Notes: generated by a model from the letters alone, not told the origin. Numbered from the stretch's first letter, positions 8,701 through 18,202 are shown. The stretch is 64,000 nucleotides of DNA from Aquibacillus koreensis (GCF_025154055.1 NZ_JAOALK010000041.1:102808-166807); one strand, 5' to 3'. Program-made: numbers and translations.

Positions 8701-10332
8701 TCCTTCTGGCCCTAACAATGTCATGGTAGAAGTTACAATTTGTTCACGATACGCATCAATTGGTGGGTTTGTTACTTGGGCAAATAACTGTTTAAAATAG
8801 TTAAACAGCGATTGTGGTCGATCTGACAATACCGCAAGCGGAATATCATTACCCATCGCACCAATTGGATCTTTTCCTTGTTCTACAAGTGGAATGAGAT
8901 ACTTTTCAATATCTTCCGTTGTATAACCAAACGCTTTTTGTTTAACAAATAGATCAAGCATTGGTTGTTCTGAATCATCCGCGATCGTATCATTTAATTG
9001 TACTAATTCTTCATCTAACCATTTTTGATAAGGTTGTGCATTTGCCACCTCTGATTTAATTTCTTCATCAGAGACGATTCGTCCTTTTTCTAAATCGATT
9101 AGAAGCATTTTTCCTGGACTTAAACGATCTTTATATATTACATTTTCTTCCTCTACATCAATAACGCCTACTTCAGAGGAATAAATGATATAATCATCTT
9201 TTGTTACATAATATCTTGCAGGACGTAAACCATTTCGGTCTAAAATAGCACCAATTTGTTTTCCATCCGTAAACGTAATGGAAGTTGGTCCATCCCATTG
9301 TTCCATTAAACAGCTGTGATACTCATAAAACGCTCGTTTCTCTTCAGAGATATGCGGGTTATTTTTCCACGGCTCAGGAATTAGCATCATTGCTGCATGT
9401 GCTGGTGTTCTTCCTGCAAGTGTAAAAAATTCTAGCGCATTATCTAACGTAGAGGAGTCACTTCCATCAGCATTTAATATAGGAAGGATTTTCTTTAAAT
9501 CATCCCCGAACGCATCAGAAACGAACTGTTGTTCACGAGCACGCATCCAATTAATATTTCCACGCATCGTATTAATCTCACCATTGTGGATTAAATAGCG
9601 GTTTGGATGGGCACGTTCCCAGCTTGGGAATGTATTTGTACTAAACCTAGAGTGCACGAGAGAAAATACGGATACAAAATCTTCATCTTGTAGCTCTAGA
9701 TAGAACTCATCTACTTGTTTAGGCGTTAACAATCCTTTATACACAATTGTTCTGTTAGAAAGACTAGCAAAGTAAAAGCGCATTTCGCGTTCTGTTCCCC
9801 AATGTTCCGCTTGCTTTCTGATTACATATAGTTTTCTTTCAAAAGACAAATCATCTTTTAATTCGTCATTTGCACCAATAAATACTTGTTTCACAACAGG
9901 GCATGTTTCTTTTGCACCAGTACCGATGTTACTTGCATCGGTTGGTACGTCTCTCCAACCAAGCAACTTTTGTCCCTCTTGTTCAATTAATGTATTAATA
10001 CGACTTATTACCTGCGTTCTTTCATTTTCATCATCAGATAAAAATACCATTCCAACGCCATAACGTCCTACTTCAGGTAATTCCAATTCAGGAGATACTT
10101 TTCTAAAATATTTATCCGGTATTTGAACCATTAAACCAGCACCGTCACCTGTATTCGGGTCGCTACCTTGACCACCACGGTGATCTAATTGACATAACAT
10201 GTTTAAACCTTTCTTAACGATGTCATGTGTAGCTAAACCTTTCATATGCGCATATAATCCAATTCCACACGCGTCATGTTCGAATTCAGGACGGTACAGC
10301 CCCTGTGCACTAGGCATCTGATTGTAACTCAT
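5776..10332 (-). CDS. gltB: Glutamate synthase large subunit
   Basis: The GOGAT large subunit converts glutamine plus 2-oxoglutarate to two glutamates. The reading frame opens further upstream, but the ATG at 10332 follows a GGGGGGC ribosome site and gives the normal protein: C22 in HDACGIG is the class-II amidotransferase nucleophile exposed after removal of a 21-residue propeptide. The protein (1518 residues) then has a central domain, an FMN-binding synthase domain (GAKPGEGGQLPGKKV, SPPPHHDIYSIEDL), the 3Fe-4S cysteines (CVMMRVCHMDTCPVG) and a C-terminal GXGXG beta-helix (GGRVVVLGDVGKNFGAGMSGG). It is the first gene of gltB-gltD, divergent from gltC. B. subtilis calls it gltA. Confidence 0.97.
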   Translation of the reverse strand: MSYNQMPSAQGLYRPEFEHDACGIGLYAHMKGLATHDIVKKGLNMLCQLDHRGGQGSDPNTGDGAGLMVQIPDKYFRKVSPELELPEVGRYGVGMVFLSDDENERTQVISRINTLIEQEGQKLLGWRDVPTDASNIGTGAKETCPVVKQVFIGANDELKDDLSFERKLYVIRKQAEHWGTEREMRFYFASLSNRTIVYKGLLTPKQVDEFYLELQDEDFVSVFSLVHSRFSTNTFPSWERAHPNRYLIHNGEINTMRGNINWMRAREQQFVSDAFGDDLKKILPILNADGSDSSTLDNALEFFTLAGRTPAHAAMMLIPEPWKNNPHISEEKRAFYEYHSCLMEQWDGPTSITFTDGKQIGAILDRNGLRPARYYVTKDDYIIYSSEVGVIDVEEENVIYKDRLSPGKMLLIDLEKGRIVSDEEIKSEVANAQPYQKWLDEELVQLNDTIADDSEQPMLDLFVKQKAFGYTTEDIEKYLIPLVEQGKDPIGAMGNDIPLAVLSDRPQSLFNYFKQLFAQVTNPPIDAYREQIVTSTMTLLGPEGNILKPDQINCRRIQLDSPVLSNYQLQELKDKKYDGFVAETIESLFTDDLDSALEAVFDQADKAIKNGVNLLVLSDRNMNDKRVPIPALLAVSALHQHLVRQGSRTKVSIIAESGETREVHHFAALLGYGVDAINPYLALETYRNEIERGNLSLSYEKAVEKYIEGVTEGVIKVMSKMGISTVQSYRGAQIFEAVGISNDVMAKYFTGTASQIDGIGLETIAKEAKIRHIDGYKKAIDQTLEPGSDFQWRKTGEHHAFNPKTIHTLQWACRRGDYNLFKEFSKAADEERLGFLRNLFSYETDNSISIDEVESVDSIVKRFKTGAMSFGSLSQEAHEALAIAMNRLGGKSNSGEGGEDSRRYIVDENGDIRKSAIKQVASGRFGVTSHYLVNADELQIKMAQGAKPGEGGQLPGKKVYPWVAGVRGSTPGVDLISPPPHHDIYSIEDLSQLIHDLKNANRDARISVKLVSKAGVGTIASGVAKGNADVISVVGYDGGTGASPKTSIKHTGLPWELGLAEAHQTLMLNGLRERVILETDGKLLTGKDVAMAALLGAEEFGFATAPLVVLGCVMMRVCHMDTCPVGVATQDPELRKKFTGDPDHIVNYMRFVAEELREIMAELGFKTVDEMVGRTDVLGISDRAKAHWKAKDLDLSRLLYQQKGGRINIEKQDHKIDQSLDMTEILPAVQKAIDNKEKVEASFSIRNINRVAGTIVGSEISKRYGEEGLPEDTITLRFTGSAGQSFGAFVPKGMTMLLDGDANDFFGKGLSGGKLVVSSPKQSSIVPSENVIAGNVCFYGATAGEAYINGIAGERFAVRNSGASVVVEGIGDHGCEYMTGGRVVVLGDVGKNFGAGMSGGVAYVYAEDKEKFRHLSNMELIEFESLEDENEANDLKGMLQKHIQYTNSSKAMNVLENWDESVTKFVKVIPKDYKLIMNQIQAFMDAGETAEQANMSAFMAKKENKSVSTKKPEKVIAQ

Positions 10333-10430
10333 CACATACGCCCCCCATTTACTTTCTATACTTTTACAGTGTCTATTTCTATTGTAGGTTTTCTTATTCA
10401 TCGAAACAATATATAATATAGATAAGAACA

Positions 10431-10445
10431 ATCTCATTTTGATAT
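10431..10445. promoter_or_regulatory. Putative GltC-binding box
   Basis: ATCTCATTTTGATAT, an imperfect ATCTC-N5-GATAT dyad, lies in the 135-bp gltB/gltC intergenic region. It resembles the ATCTC...GAGAT dyad I recall for GltC Box I at the B. subtilis gltA-gltC promoter. LysR-type regulators normally bind in the shared divergent region. The match is by eye. Confidence 0.55.
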
Positions 10446-10467
10446 ACATTGGATAGGAGTGGTAGAA

Positions 10468-11370
10468 ATCGAACTCAGACAATTACGATATTTTATGGAA
10501 GTGGCCGAACGTGAGCATGTATCAGAAGCTGCAGCTGCATTACACGTTGCTCAATCAGCCATTAGTAGACAAATAGCAAATTTGGAAGCTGAATTAGGCG
10601 TATCTTTATTTGAAAGAGAAGGTAGAAACGTTAAATTAACACATATAGGAAAGGTATTTCTAGCACATACGAAAACAGCGATGAAGGCAATTGATCATGC
10701 CAAAAAGCAAATAGATGAATATATAGATCCGGAACGCGGTACAATTAAAATAGGATTTCCGACTAGTCTTGCAAGTAATTTATTACCCACAGTTGTTTCT
10801 GAATTCAAGAAAAAACATCCCAAAATCGGATTTCAGTTAAGACAAGGTTCCTATAACTTTTTAATTGAATCCGTTGTAAATCGCGAAATTGATGTAGCAT
10901 TTCTGGGGCCTGTTCCGACTGATCATAGTGAAATAAAAGGGGATATCCTTTTCACGGAAAACCTTAATGCCTTAATACCTAGCTCTCATCCGTTAGCTGA
11001 AAAGGAGAGTTTAAACTTACGTGAATTAAGAAATGAACCATTCGTATTATTCCCAGAAGGTTTCATTCTCCACAAGCTAGTTATTGACGGATGTAAGCAA
11101 GCTGGCTATAGACCGAATGTAACGTCGGAAGGTGAGGATCTAGACGCAATCAAAGGGCTAGTAGCTGCTGGGATTGGTATGACTTTACTTCCCGATAGTG
11201 CGTTCAGTGAGACGAAGTCACTTTATACCAAAAAAGTTCCCATCCATTCGCCGGAAATTAGACGAACAGTTGGGATCATTATTCCAAAACACCGGAACCT
11301 TGCACCTTCTGAAAAAGTTTTTTATAACTTTGTAAAAGACTTTTTCTCCATGTTGCAACAGTTTCAATAA
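10468..11370 (+). CDS. gltC: LysR-type activator of glutamate synthase
   Basis: This LysR-family regulator is closely similar to B. subtilis GltC along its whole length: ELRQLRYFMEVAEREHVSEAA winged HTH, REGRNVKLT, KIGFPTSLASNLLPTV effector domain, VLFPEGF and GEDLDAIKGLVAAGIGMTLLP. It should activate gltB-gltD according to glutamate/2-oxoglutarate supply and repress itself. The start is odd. No ATG exists in frame; the only common candidate, GTG at 10459, overlaps the AGGAG site at 10455-10459. Counting from AGGAG, 8 nt lead to ATC at 10468, which gives a 300-residue protein beginning exactly where GltC begins (xELRQLRYF). I therefore place the start at ATC, with GTG at 10459 as the alternative. 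Confidence 0.9.
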   Translation: MELRQLRYFMEVAEREHVSEAAAALHVAQSAISRQIANLEAELGVSLFEREGRNVKLTHIGKVFLAHTKTAMKAIDHAKKQIDEYIDPERGTIKIGFPTSLASNLLPTVVSEFKKKHPKIGFQLRQGSYNFLIESVVNREIDVAFLGPVPTDHSEIKGDILFTENLNALIPSSHPLAEKESLNLRELRNEPFVLFPEGFILHKLVIDGCKQAGYRPNVTSEGEDLDAIKGLVAAGIGMTLLPDSAFSETKSLYTKKVPIHSPEIRRTVGIIIPKHRNLAPSEKVFYNFVKDFFSMLQQFQ

Positions 11371-11384
11371 TATGGGTAATTCAT

Positions 11385-11412
11385 AAAAGATAAGGTTATG
11401 ACCTTATCTTTT
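11385..11412. terminator. Bidirectional terminator between gltC and sspL
   Basis: A perfect 12-bp stem (AAAAGATAAGGT / ACCTTATCTTTT) with a TATG loop sits after gltC and overlaps the last codons of the convergent sspL. Confidence 0.85.
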
Positions 11413-11544
11413 CGTATTATCTTTTTTGGCCTTTTGTTCTAATTGACTGTCAGGTCGTTGATTGGCAACATCTTCTGTTAAGCCTTGGGGGTTCACACTA
11501 GATGTTGGTCTAACATCATTTCTATTGTTTCGCTTTTCACTCAT
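11404..11544 (-). CDS. sspL: Small acid-soluble spore protein SspL
   Basis: A 46-residue basic protein beginning MSEKRNNRNDV. The segment SVNPQGLTED and the C-terminus QLEQKAKKDNTKR match the B. subtilis minor SASP SspL (VTPQG ... ELEERAKKSNTKR, from memory). A strong GGAGGTG site lies 6 nt before the ATG. Minor SASPs of this type are made in the forespore and their exact role is unknown. The final codons form part of the shared terminator stem. The neighbour upstream is the 5'-3' exonuclease gene. Confidence 0.85.
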   Translation of the reverse strand: MSEKRNNRNDVRPTSSVNPQGLTEDVANQRPDSQLEQKAKKDNTKR

Positions 11545-11607
11545 ATCAAACACCTCCATTGAGTAGTGTTTGATAAAAACGGATTATTATCCCACAATAA
11601 AACGATA

Positions 11608-12486
11608 TTATATAACTTTGTTCATCCACCTAGAGATATTTTTAAATTCTAATTCATTTAACTTATTCATCACACGTTCATTATTCAACTGCCAATATGC
11701 ATCTTCTAATGAACACGTTACTGGTACTTCACAATAGATTTTCGCAAGATCTCTAGATAAATGCAGCATGTCTAAGTCTTCTTCAATTTTCTTTTTAATT
11801 CCTTTAGACAACTGATCTAAATTATTTAGAATCTCCTCAATCGAACCATATTGTTGTATTAGCTTTAAAGCTGTTTTTTCTCCTATTCCTTTGACACCAG
11901 GATAATTGTCAGAAGAATCACCCATCAGACCTTTCAAGTCGATAATTTGAAGTGGTAATAGCCCCTTTTGTTCATAAAAAGAATCATGTGTATTCACTTC
12001 ATAATTCCCCTGTCCTTTTTTCATAATTGCAACGGAAATCTGTTCATCTACAAGTTGTAACATGTCTTGATCCCCCGTTACAACTAAGACATGTTGCTCT
12101 TTACTGTGATGCCTTGCTAACGTTCCGATACAATCATCAGCTTCATAGCCTTCTAAGCCTACATTTGGTACTTCAAAAGCTTCCACAACCTCTTTCACTA
12201 AATCAAACTGAGGTAATAGTTCTATTGGCGGTTCACCACGATTGGATTTATATCCATCATACATATCTGTTCGAAATGATTTCTTTCCCATATCCCAACA
12301 ACAAATTACATGTGTTGGAGAAAATGTTTCAATAGCATTAATGAAATAATTTAGGAATCCATAAATCCCATTGGTTGGAACACCCTTGCTATTGATCATA
12401 AAGTTTCCTGTATAAGAAGTAGCATAGAACCCTCTAAAAAGAAGAGCCATTCCATCTACAAGTAAGATCGTTTCTTTGTTATTCAT
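11608..12486 (-). CDS. 5'-3' exonuclease (YpcP-like, PIN/FEN domain)
   Basis: A 292-residue standalone homologue of the DNA polymerase I 5' nuclease domain. Acidic metal ligands are visible in LLVDGMALLFRGF (~8-20), EGYEADDCIGTLA (~112-124), VVTGDQDMLQLV (~136-147) and DLKGLMGDSSDNYPGVKGIGEKTALKLI, the helix-hairpin-helix (~181-208). It should remove RNA primers and flaps in parallel with PolI; B. subtilis YpcP plays that role. It lies upstream of sspL with a 63-nt gap. There is no sign of the polymerase domain, as expected for this family. Confidence 0.92.
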   Translation of the reverse strand: MNNKETILLVDGMALLFRGFYATSYTGNFMINSKGVPTNGIYGFLNYFINAIETFSPTHVICCWDMGKKSFRTDMYDGYKSNRGEPPIELLPQFDLVKEVVEAFEVPNVGLEGYEADDCIGTLARHHSKEQHVLVVTGDQDMLQLVDEQISVAIMKKGQGNYEVNTHDSFYEQKGLLPLQIIDLKGLMGDSSDNYPGVKGIGEKTALKLIQQYGSIEEILNNLDQLSKGIKKKIEEDLDMLHLSRDLAKIYCEVPVTCSLEDAYWQLNNERVMNKLNELEFKNISRWMNKVI

Positions 12487-12603
12487 ATCATCTATCCTTT
12501 TGTATATTTTTTACGAGAATTTTTATTACATATATATATTCTCATAGATTAATAATTTTACCAAGGAGAGAAAATAGATTTATGTATATAAAATAATACC
12601 AAC

Positions 12604-14007
12604 TCAATAATATTTAGGTAAAATCACGCTAAAAGTCGTGCCTTCATTAACAATACTGTGAATATTAATTTTACCGTGGTGATTGTGAATGATTTTTTGT
12701 GTAATCATTAGACCTAATCCTGTACCCTTCTCTTTTGTAGTAAAGAAGGAGTCACCAATATGGTTTAACATCTCCTCAGGAATACCGCATCCGTAGTCTT
12801 GGACTTGAATAACCACCTGGTCATCTCGATTAGATAAGTGGATCTCCACTGTACCATGCTCTTCAGAAGCCTCAATTGCATTTTTAATTAGATTTACAAA
12901 AACTTGTTTTATTTGAGACTCATCGCCAAGCACAGGATATTCATCTTGTGGTGCAGCCCAATTTAATTCAACATTATGTTTTTTTGATTGTGCATTCATT
13001 AAAAATACGACTGAATCTAGCAACACAGATAGATCTTGTTTTTTCATTTCATCCGAAGGCTTAGCGAAGCCTAGCAGGTCACTTGCAATTTGTTCTATAT
13101 GTTCAATCTCCGTGTTCAATATCGATATGTAGTCTTTCGTTTCAATGGTCCCGGCTTGCATAAGTTGTAAGAAACCTTTAATTGAAGTTAATGGATTCTT
13201 AATTTCATGTACAACGCCAGCACTTAATTCCCCTAGAACTGCTAGCTTTTCCGATTGTCTAAGTAACTTCTCTGCTTCTATCTGTTCTGTGCAGTCTCTA
13301 GCATCCACAACGACTTTTGAAATACCATTTGATTCAATTAGTTTTACCTTAGCTTCTACCCAGATATAATTATTATTATTACCTCTAAGTCGGTATCTAA
13401 TAATATAGGGTTGTTTTGTTTTTATTAAGTTTTTTCCATTTTGTTTCACCAGTGACAAGTCTTCAGGATGAACACAGTCGTAACAACTCATACCAACAAG
13501 AAATGATGGTTTAATCCCTAGTACTTCTTCAACAGATGGTGAAACATAAATTATTTCACCATCTTGATTTAATTCAGCAATAATATCGGATGTATTTTGA
13601 CTAATTAATTGATATTGTTGTTTTCTAAGTTCATATTCTTTCTCAAACACTTTTCGTTTTGTAATATCATGTATGTGGGCTTGCACATAAACATGATCAT
13701 CCTTTATGTATGGTAAAGAAAACGTCTCTACATGAACAATAGAACCATCATTTTTAATTAACTTATGCTCAATTGGATCTGTTGTCCGCTGTTCACTTTT
13801 TACATATCTTATTCTATCATCGACTAATTTTCGATAGTTTGGATGGATAATTTGATCCCAAATTAATACATCTTCAGGAGAGTAACCTAACATATTATAA
13901 ACCTGTTGATTCGCATAAAGTAATTCTCGACCGTCTAATATCACGATACCGGTTAATGAATTCTCTACTAATTGTGAGAAATCAATTTTATTCGTAGTGA
14001 TAGACAA
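12604..14007 (-). CDS. PAS-domain sensor histidine kinase (sporulation-kinase type)
   Basis: The frame opens at 14040, but the internal GGAAGGAGGG site points to TTG at 14007, giving 467 residues. There are no membrane segments, so the kinase is soluble. Two PAS domains are visible (VENSLTGIVILDGRELLYANQ... and YQLISQNTSDIIAELNQDGEIIYVSPSVEEVLG), the second with a PAC-like segment. The H-box is VVHEIKNPLTSIKGFLQLMQ, the N-box NLIKNAIEASE, then GCGIPEEM and GTGLGLMITQKI. The H-box style matches the KinA/KinE group that phosphorylates Spo0F. No response regulator gene is adjacent, which fits an orphan kinase feeding a phosphorelay; that target is inferred. Confidence 0.9.
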   Translation of the reverse strand: MSITTNKIDFSQLVENSLTGIVILDGRELLYANQQVYNMLGYSPEDVLIWDQIIHPNYRKLVDDRIRYVKSEQRTTDPIEHKLIKNDGSIVHVETFSLPYIKDDHVYVQAHIHDITKRKVFEKEYELRKQQYQLISQNTSDIIAELNQDGEIIYVSPSVEEVLGIKPSFLVGMSCYDCVHPEDLSLVKQNGKNLIKTKQPYIIRYRLRGNNNNYIWVEAKVKLIESNGISKVVVDARDCTEQIEAEKLLRQSEKLAVLGELSAGVVHEIKNPLTSIKGFLQLMQAGTIETKDYISILNTEIEHIEQIASDLLGFAKPSDEMKKQDLSVLLDSVVFLMNAQSKKHNVELNWAAPQDEYPVLGDESQIKQVFVNLIKNAIEASEEHGTVEIHLSNRDDQVVIQVQDYGCGIPEEMLNHIGDSFFTTKEKGTGLGLMITQKIIHNHHGKINIHSIVNEGTTFSVILPKYY

Positions 14008-14115
14008 AATATCCCTCCTTCCATTAAAATTAAACATCAATAGTGGACATTTGTAAACATATTATGTAAATTATTAACATTAAGTACTTATAAGCATGAC
14101 ATAGGAGTGTTCGAT

Positions 14116-14649
14116 TTGACAAACAATAGTATTTTTGAAAAAGCAACTTTTGCAGGTGGTTGCTTCTGGTGTATGGTAAAACCTTTTGATCAATGGGATG
14201 GTGTGGAACAAGTTATTTCAGGATATACAGGTGGACATGTAGATAACCCTACTTATGAACAAGTAAAAACTGGTGAAACCGGGCACTATGAAGCAGTTGA
14301 GATCACATATGACCCTAGTAAAATAACCTTTAAAGAAATATTATCTTTGTATTGGCCCCAAATTGACCCAACTGACCCAGAAGGACAGTTTCAAGATAGA
14401 GGTCCACAATACCGTACTGCCATCTTTTATCATAATGAAAACCAAAGGAAAGAAGCAACTGCATCAAAACAGGGATTAGAGGAAAGTGGCAAATTCAAAA
14501 AAAACATTGCTACAGAAATATTACCCGCCTCTACCTTTTATCCAGCAGAAGATTATCACCAAGATTTTTATAAAACAAATAAAAAAGAATACGAAGAAGA
14601 CCGAAAGAATTCTGGTCGAGATGAATTTATTGAAACGCATTGGAACTAA
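14116..14649 (+). CDS. msrA: Peptide-methionine (S)-S-oxide reductase
   Basis: MsrA repairs S-sulfoxides of methionine in proteins. The GCFWC motif is near the N-terminus, with the catalytic cysteine at residue 16 from this start; [30 protein letters not shown] and [13 protein letters not shown] are all family blocks. At 177 residues it is a standard MsrA without a fused MsrB. A GTG at 14107 overlaps the AGGAG site, so TTG at 14116, 8 nt further, is the better start. It is divergent from the histidine kinase and has its own terminator. Confidence 0.95.
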   Translation: MTNNSIFEKATFAGGCFWCMVKPFDQWDGVEQVISGYTGGHVDNPTYEQVKTGETGHYEAVEITYDPSKITFKEILSLYWPQIDPTDPEGQFQDRGPQYRTAIFYHNENQRKEATASKQGLEESGKFKKNIATEILPASTFYPAEDYHQDFYKTNKKEYEEDRKNSGRDEFIETHWN

Positions 14650-14666
14650 TTTAAACCAAACATTAG

Positions 14667-14697
14667 AGGCTCCTCATTTATATGAGGGGCTTTTTTT
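14667..14697 (+). terminator. Terminator of msrA
   Basis: The stem AGGCTCCTCAT / ATGAGGGGCTT, with a TTAT loop and two wobble pairs, is followed by a run of T. Confidence 0.85.
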
Positions 14698-14907
14698 GTA
14701 CGTTAAGAAGTAAAAATTTTTAGCTAAGTTGTGTAATCAACGTAGTAAAAAATTTAATGTACCATCTCTTGATGTTATGAAAGTACAAAACAACAACATT
14801 TACTAATTGATTAGGAAATCAAATGTGAAAGATACGAGTATTATAGTTTACATAATATTATTATAGTTAATAAGTTTATTCCTTGCTTAAAGATTAATCC
14901 AAGAAAA

Positions 14908-14929
14908 AAAAGAGTGTTACCACTCTTTT
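14908..14929 (-). terminator. Terminator of the his operon
   Basis: AAAAGAGTG / CACTCTTTT with a 4-nt loop is followed by T's on the minus strand. It overlaps the hisI stop codon region. Confidence 0.85.
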
Positions 14930-15573
14930 ATCTCCGGACGGTCTCCCTTACTATTCCCTTTTTTAGAAAAGCGTTTCGTTAGTTCTCTTTTAACATCTTG
15001 TAACGATACACCCTGGTCTGCCATCAAAACAAAGCTATGGTAAATAAGATCACTAATTTCATTCACAATTTCTTCTTTATCTTCGTTTTTGGCTGCAATA
15101 ACAACTTCTCCAGCTTCCTCAATCACTTTTTTACCTATTTTGTCAACCCCTTTATCAAATAGATAATTGGTGTAGGAATTCTCTACTTTTACTTGCTTTC
15201 TTTTCTCTACTTCTGCCATTACTTCATCTAGAATCGAAGGATTAACGTCCAAGTTTTCGTCAGGATTAACGTCAATCTCCTGAAAGAAACACGATGTCTC
15301 ACCAGTATGACAGGCTGGCCCTGCCGGGATTACATGTACAAGTAATGTGTCATGATCACAGTCTAAATGCATAGATGTAACCTTTTGGATATTTCCAGAT
15401 GTAGCACCTTTATTCCAAAGCTCATTTCTAGATCTAGAGAAGAACCACGTTTGTTTTGTCTCTAATGTTTTGCTATAAGCTTCTTCATTCATATAAGCTA
15501 GCATTAATACTTGATTTGTGGATTGGTCTACGACAATAGCAGGGACTAATCCTTTAGAAAAATCAGGCTTCAC
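14917..15573 (-). CDS. hisI: Bifunctional phosphoribosyl-AMP cyclohydrolase / phosphoribosyl-ATP pyrophosphatase
   Basis: This 218-residue HisIE fusion carries out histidine steps 2 and 3. The cyclohydrolase half (~1-110) has [30 protein letters not shown] and [12 protein letters not shown], supplying the metal-binding aspartates and cysteines. The pyrophosphatase half (~115-218) has [18 protein letters not shown] and [13 protein letters not shown]. Start is GTG, 9 nt after AAGGAG, overlapping hisF by 11 nt. It is the last gene of the operon. Confidence 0.97.
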   Translation of the reverse strand: MKPDFSKGLVPAIVVDQSTNQVLMLAYMNEEAYSKTLETKQTWFFSRSRNELWNKGATSGNIQKVTSMHLDCDHDTLLVHVIPAGPACHTGETSCFFQEIDVNPDENLDVNPSILDEVMAEVEKRKQVKVENSYTNYLFDKGVDKIGKKVIEEAGEVVIAAKNEDKEEIVNEISDLIYHSFVLMADQGVSLQDVKRELTKRFSKKGNSKGDRPEIKEW

Positions 15574-16321
15574 GAATATTCACTCCTTGTAATGTACAAC
15601 GATCCTTTACTTCCTTTATTGAGAAAGTATTTTCATGAAAGATGGACGCAGCAAGAGCAGCTGACACATCTGTTTTCTCAAAAACTTCAGGAAAGTGCTC
15701 TGGCTTTCCACAACCGCCTGATGCAATTACAGGAATTCGCACGGTATCAACAATGGCTTTAGTTAAAGCTATATCAAAGCCATCTTTCACCCCATCTGTA
15801 TCTACACTCGTTAACAGAATCTCTCCAGCTCCCTTTTGCTCAACAGTTTTTGCCCATTCAATAGCATCAATCCCGCTATCCTTACTTCCACCGTGTGTCA
15901 TAACGTGCCATCCATCGTCAAAACGCTTTGCATCGATCGCAACGACGATACACTGCGCACCAAATCTTGCAGATGACTCTGCAATAAGCTCCGGATTAGC
16001 AACAGCAGCTGAGTTCATCCCTACCTTATCTGCACCTGCTTTTAAAAGTCTTGTGACATCATCGATTGTTCTAACTCCTCCACCAACTGTAAAAGGTACA
16101 AAAACGTTTTCGGCAGTACTCTTTACAATATCCACCATTGTTTGTCGACCTTCATTTGTAGCAGATATATCTAAAAATATAATTTCATCTGCTCCTGCTT
16201 TAGAATAGGCGGAAGCCATTTCTACAGGATCACCGAGTTCACGTAAACCAACAAAGTTAGTTCCCTTAACCACTTTGCCTTCCTTCACATCAAGACAAGG
16301 AATAATTCTTTTTACAATCAT
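15563..16321 (-). CDS. hisF: Imidazole glycerol phosphate synthase, cyclase subunit
   Basis: A 252-residue (beta-alpha)8 barrel that joins PRFAR and ammonia from HisH to give imidazole-glycerol phosphate and AICAR. The N-terminal [16 protein letters not shown] contains the first catalytic aspartate; the second lies in [10 protein letters not shown]. Phosphate loops are FTVGGGVRT and [12 protein letters not shown]. Its ATG overlaps the hisA stop by one base. Confidence 0.98.
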   Translation of the reverse strand: MIVKRIIPCLDVKEGKVVKGTNFVGLRELGDPVEMASAYSKAGADEIIFLDISATNEGRQTMVDIVKSTAENVFVPFTVGGGVRTIDDVTRLLKAGADKVGMNSAAVANPELIAESSARFGAQCIVVAIDAKRFDDGWHVMTHGGSKDSGIDAIEWAKTVEQKGAGEILLTSVDTDGVKDGFDIALTKAIVDTVRIPVIASGGCGKPEHFPEVFEKTDVSAALAASIFHENTFSIKEVKDRCTLQGVNIREA

Positions 16322-17022
16322 TACGATACCCCCATAACCGTGACTTTGCCTTCATAAATGGCCTTTCCAACGATTACTTCTTCCACTCCGATATCTGCCA
16401 ATGCTTGTAAATCTTCATTTTTACTTACCCCGCCAGAAGCAACAATTTTACAACTAACTGCTTTCATTAAATCTTGTAAAGCCTGTACATTTGGTCCTGA
16501 CATCGTCCCGTCTCTAGATATATCTGTAAATACAATTGTTTTTACACCTAATGCTTCCATCTTTTTCGCAAAATCGATGTAGTTGATTTCAGATAGTGTT
16601 TCCCATCCTCGTGTCGCTACTTTTCCATCTTTAGCATCAATTCCAACAACGATGTATTCAGCATACTCTTCAAGTGCAGCTTTTAAAAATGCTTCATCCT
16701 CTAAAGCAGCTGTTCCAAGTACAAGACGGCTTGCTCCTGCATCTACTAAGTTTTTAATTGTTTCAAGTGTACGAATACCACCGCCAACTTGAATTGGCAC
16801 CGTCGATCTCTCACACAGCTTTTTAATGAGATCGTATTGTCTTGCTTCTCCGTTACGTGCGCCATCTAAGTCTACGATATGAACAATTTCAGCACCGTCT
16901 GCGATAAATGTTGCCAATTGTGTTTCTGGATCACTACCTACTTGTGTTGTTTGATTGAAGTCACCTTGGTATAAACGTACACATTTGCCATCTATTAAAT
17001 CAATTGCTGGTAAGACTTTCAT
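16321..17022 (-). CDS. hisA: ProFAR isomerase
   Basis: HisA is the 233-residue half-barrel relative of HisF and isomerises ProFAR to PRFAR. Catalytic aspartates lie in [17 protein letters not shown] and [14 protein letters not shown]; phosphate is held by [11 protein letters not shown] and [12 protein letters not shown]. It overlaps both neighbours by one base, implying translational coupling. Confidence 0.98.
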   Translation of the reverse strand: MKVLPAIDLIDGKCVRLYQGDFNQTTQVGSDPETQLATFIADGAEIVHIVDLDGARNGEARQYDLIKKLCERSTVPIQVGGGIRTLETIKNLVDAGASRLVLGTAALEDEAFLKAALEEYAEYIVVGIDAKDGKVATRGWETLSEINYIDFAKKMEALGVKTIVFTDISRDGTMSGPNVQALQDLMKAVSCKIVASGGVSKNEDLQALADIGVEEVIVGKAIYEGKVTVMGVS

Positions 17023-17618
17023 TATTTAACCTCCTGCAAAAATGCCTTTAGAATTCCAACACCAACTTCTCCACTCTTTTCCGGGTGAAATTGAATGCCA
17101 TATACCTTATCTTTCTGAACGATTGCTGGTATGTCGCTTCCATATTCCGTTGAAGCCACGAGATACTCCTTCTCTGTTCTTGCCTCGAAGGAGTGGACAA
17201 AATAAACATGTTTATCTTGAAAGGGATCAAATGCCGGATGCCCTGGTTGGATATGAAGTCCATTCCAACCAATGTGTGGTAACAAATAGGGTGTTTTTAT
17301 TTTTTCCACTGTACCTGGTATAAGATTCAATCCCTGTGAAGTTCCACCTTCATAACCTTCCGTGAAAAGTAACTGCATACCGAGACAAATGCCTAAAAAG
17401 GGTTTTTCCTTAGCTAATCGTTGTAATGGTTCTTTGAGTCCGCGCTCGCTAATCTCTTTGACCGCTGCTTGAAATGATCCTACACCTGGCAGGATAATAT
17501 GTGATGCTTTTTCTAGCTCACCTACGTTATCCGTTAATACAACTTCATACCCAAGTCGCTTAAAAGCAGTCGATACACTAGCTACATTACCCATCCCATA
17601 GTCTACTATTGCTATCAT
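17022..17618 (-). CDS. hisH: Imidazole glycerol phosphate synthase, glutaminase subunit
   Basis: A 198-residue class-I glutamine amidotransferase that feeds ammonia to HisF. The nucleophile elbow [12 protein letters not shown] carries the catalytic cysteine (~78); the His/Glu partners are in [14 protein letters not shown]. The N-terminal [14 protein letters not shown] and HILPGVGSF are standard. It overlaps hisB by 4 nt. Confidence 0.98.
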   Translation of the reverse strand: MIAIVDYGMGNVASVSTAFKRLGYEVVLTDNVGELEKASHIILPGVGSFQAAVKEISERGLKEPLQRLAKEKPFLGICLGMQLLFTEGYEGGTSQGLNLIPGTVEKIKTPYLLPHIGWNGLHIQPGHPAFDPFQDKHVYFVHSFEARTEKEYLVASTEYGSDIPAIVQKDKVYGIQFHPEKSGEVGVGILKAFLQEVK

Positions 17619-18202
17619 TCGATTAACCCCTTTGTCGAATTAACTCCTTCAATATCTGGATTGATTCGAATCGCTTCTGCCAACGATCTTCCAAGCGCTT
17701 TAAAAATCGCTTCTATTTTGTGGTGTGTATTTTGACCATATAATACCTTTGCATGTAGCGTAATCCCTGCTTGGAAAGCAAAAGCTTGCAAAAATTCTCT
17801 TACTAACTCTGTGTCAAAGTTACCTAGTTTTTGATTGTCAAAGGTTGCATCCAAAACTAAAAATGGACGCCCACTTATATCTATAGCGACAAAACCTAAC
17901 GATTCATCCATCGGCACATAGGCACTACCATAGCGGTTGATCTGCTTCTTATCACCTAAAGCCTCTCGAATAAGTTGACCAAGAACGATGCCAACATCCT
18001 CTACTGTATGGTGACTATCAATATGCAAATCCCCGTCTGCTTTTACGACCAACCCGATTCGCCCATGACGTGCCAATAGCTCTAGCATATGATCAAAAAA
18101 TCCCACACCAGTTTGAATATGGACGTCTTTATTGTTATCTAAATCAACTGTTACTTCAATGGATGTTTCGTTTGTTTTTCTTGCTTTACTTGCTGTTCGC
18201 AC
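17615..18202 (-). CDS. hisB: Imidazoleglycerol-phosphate dehydratase
   Basis: HisB (195 residues from this start) makes imidazole-acetol phosphate and binds two Mn ions through repeated His-rich motifs: [25 protein letters not shown], and [14 protein letters not shown]. The frame extends to a GTG at 18211 that sits inside the GGAG site; the GTG at 18202 is 8 nt from GGAG and gives the family N-terminus [13 protein letters not shown], so it is preferred. It lacks the histidinol phosphatase domain found in enteric HisB, consistent with a separate HisK at 21.5 kb. Confidence 0.96.
   Translation of the reverse strand: MRTASKARKTNETSIEVTVDLDNNKDVHIQTGVGFFDHMLELLARHGRIGLVVKADGDLHIDSHHTVEDVGIVLGQLIREALGDKKQINRYGSAYVPMDESLGFVAIDISGRPFLVLDATFDNQKLGNFDTELVREFLQAFAFQAGITLHAKVLYGQNTHHKIEAIFKALGRSLAEAIRINPDIEGVNSTKGLIE

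Noticed and set aside
10333..10482. 50-codon N-terminal extension of GltB
   Set aside because: It would place residues before the propeptide and overlap the gltC start; the ATG at 10332 has a strong ribosome site and gives the normal GOGAT N-terminus.
15642..16208. 188-codon plus-strand ORF opposite hisF
   Set aside because: Low-complexity Ser/Thr/Pro-rich translation typical of the antisense of a conserved gene; no ribosome site.
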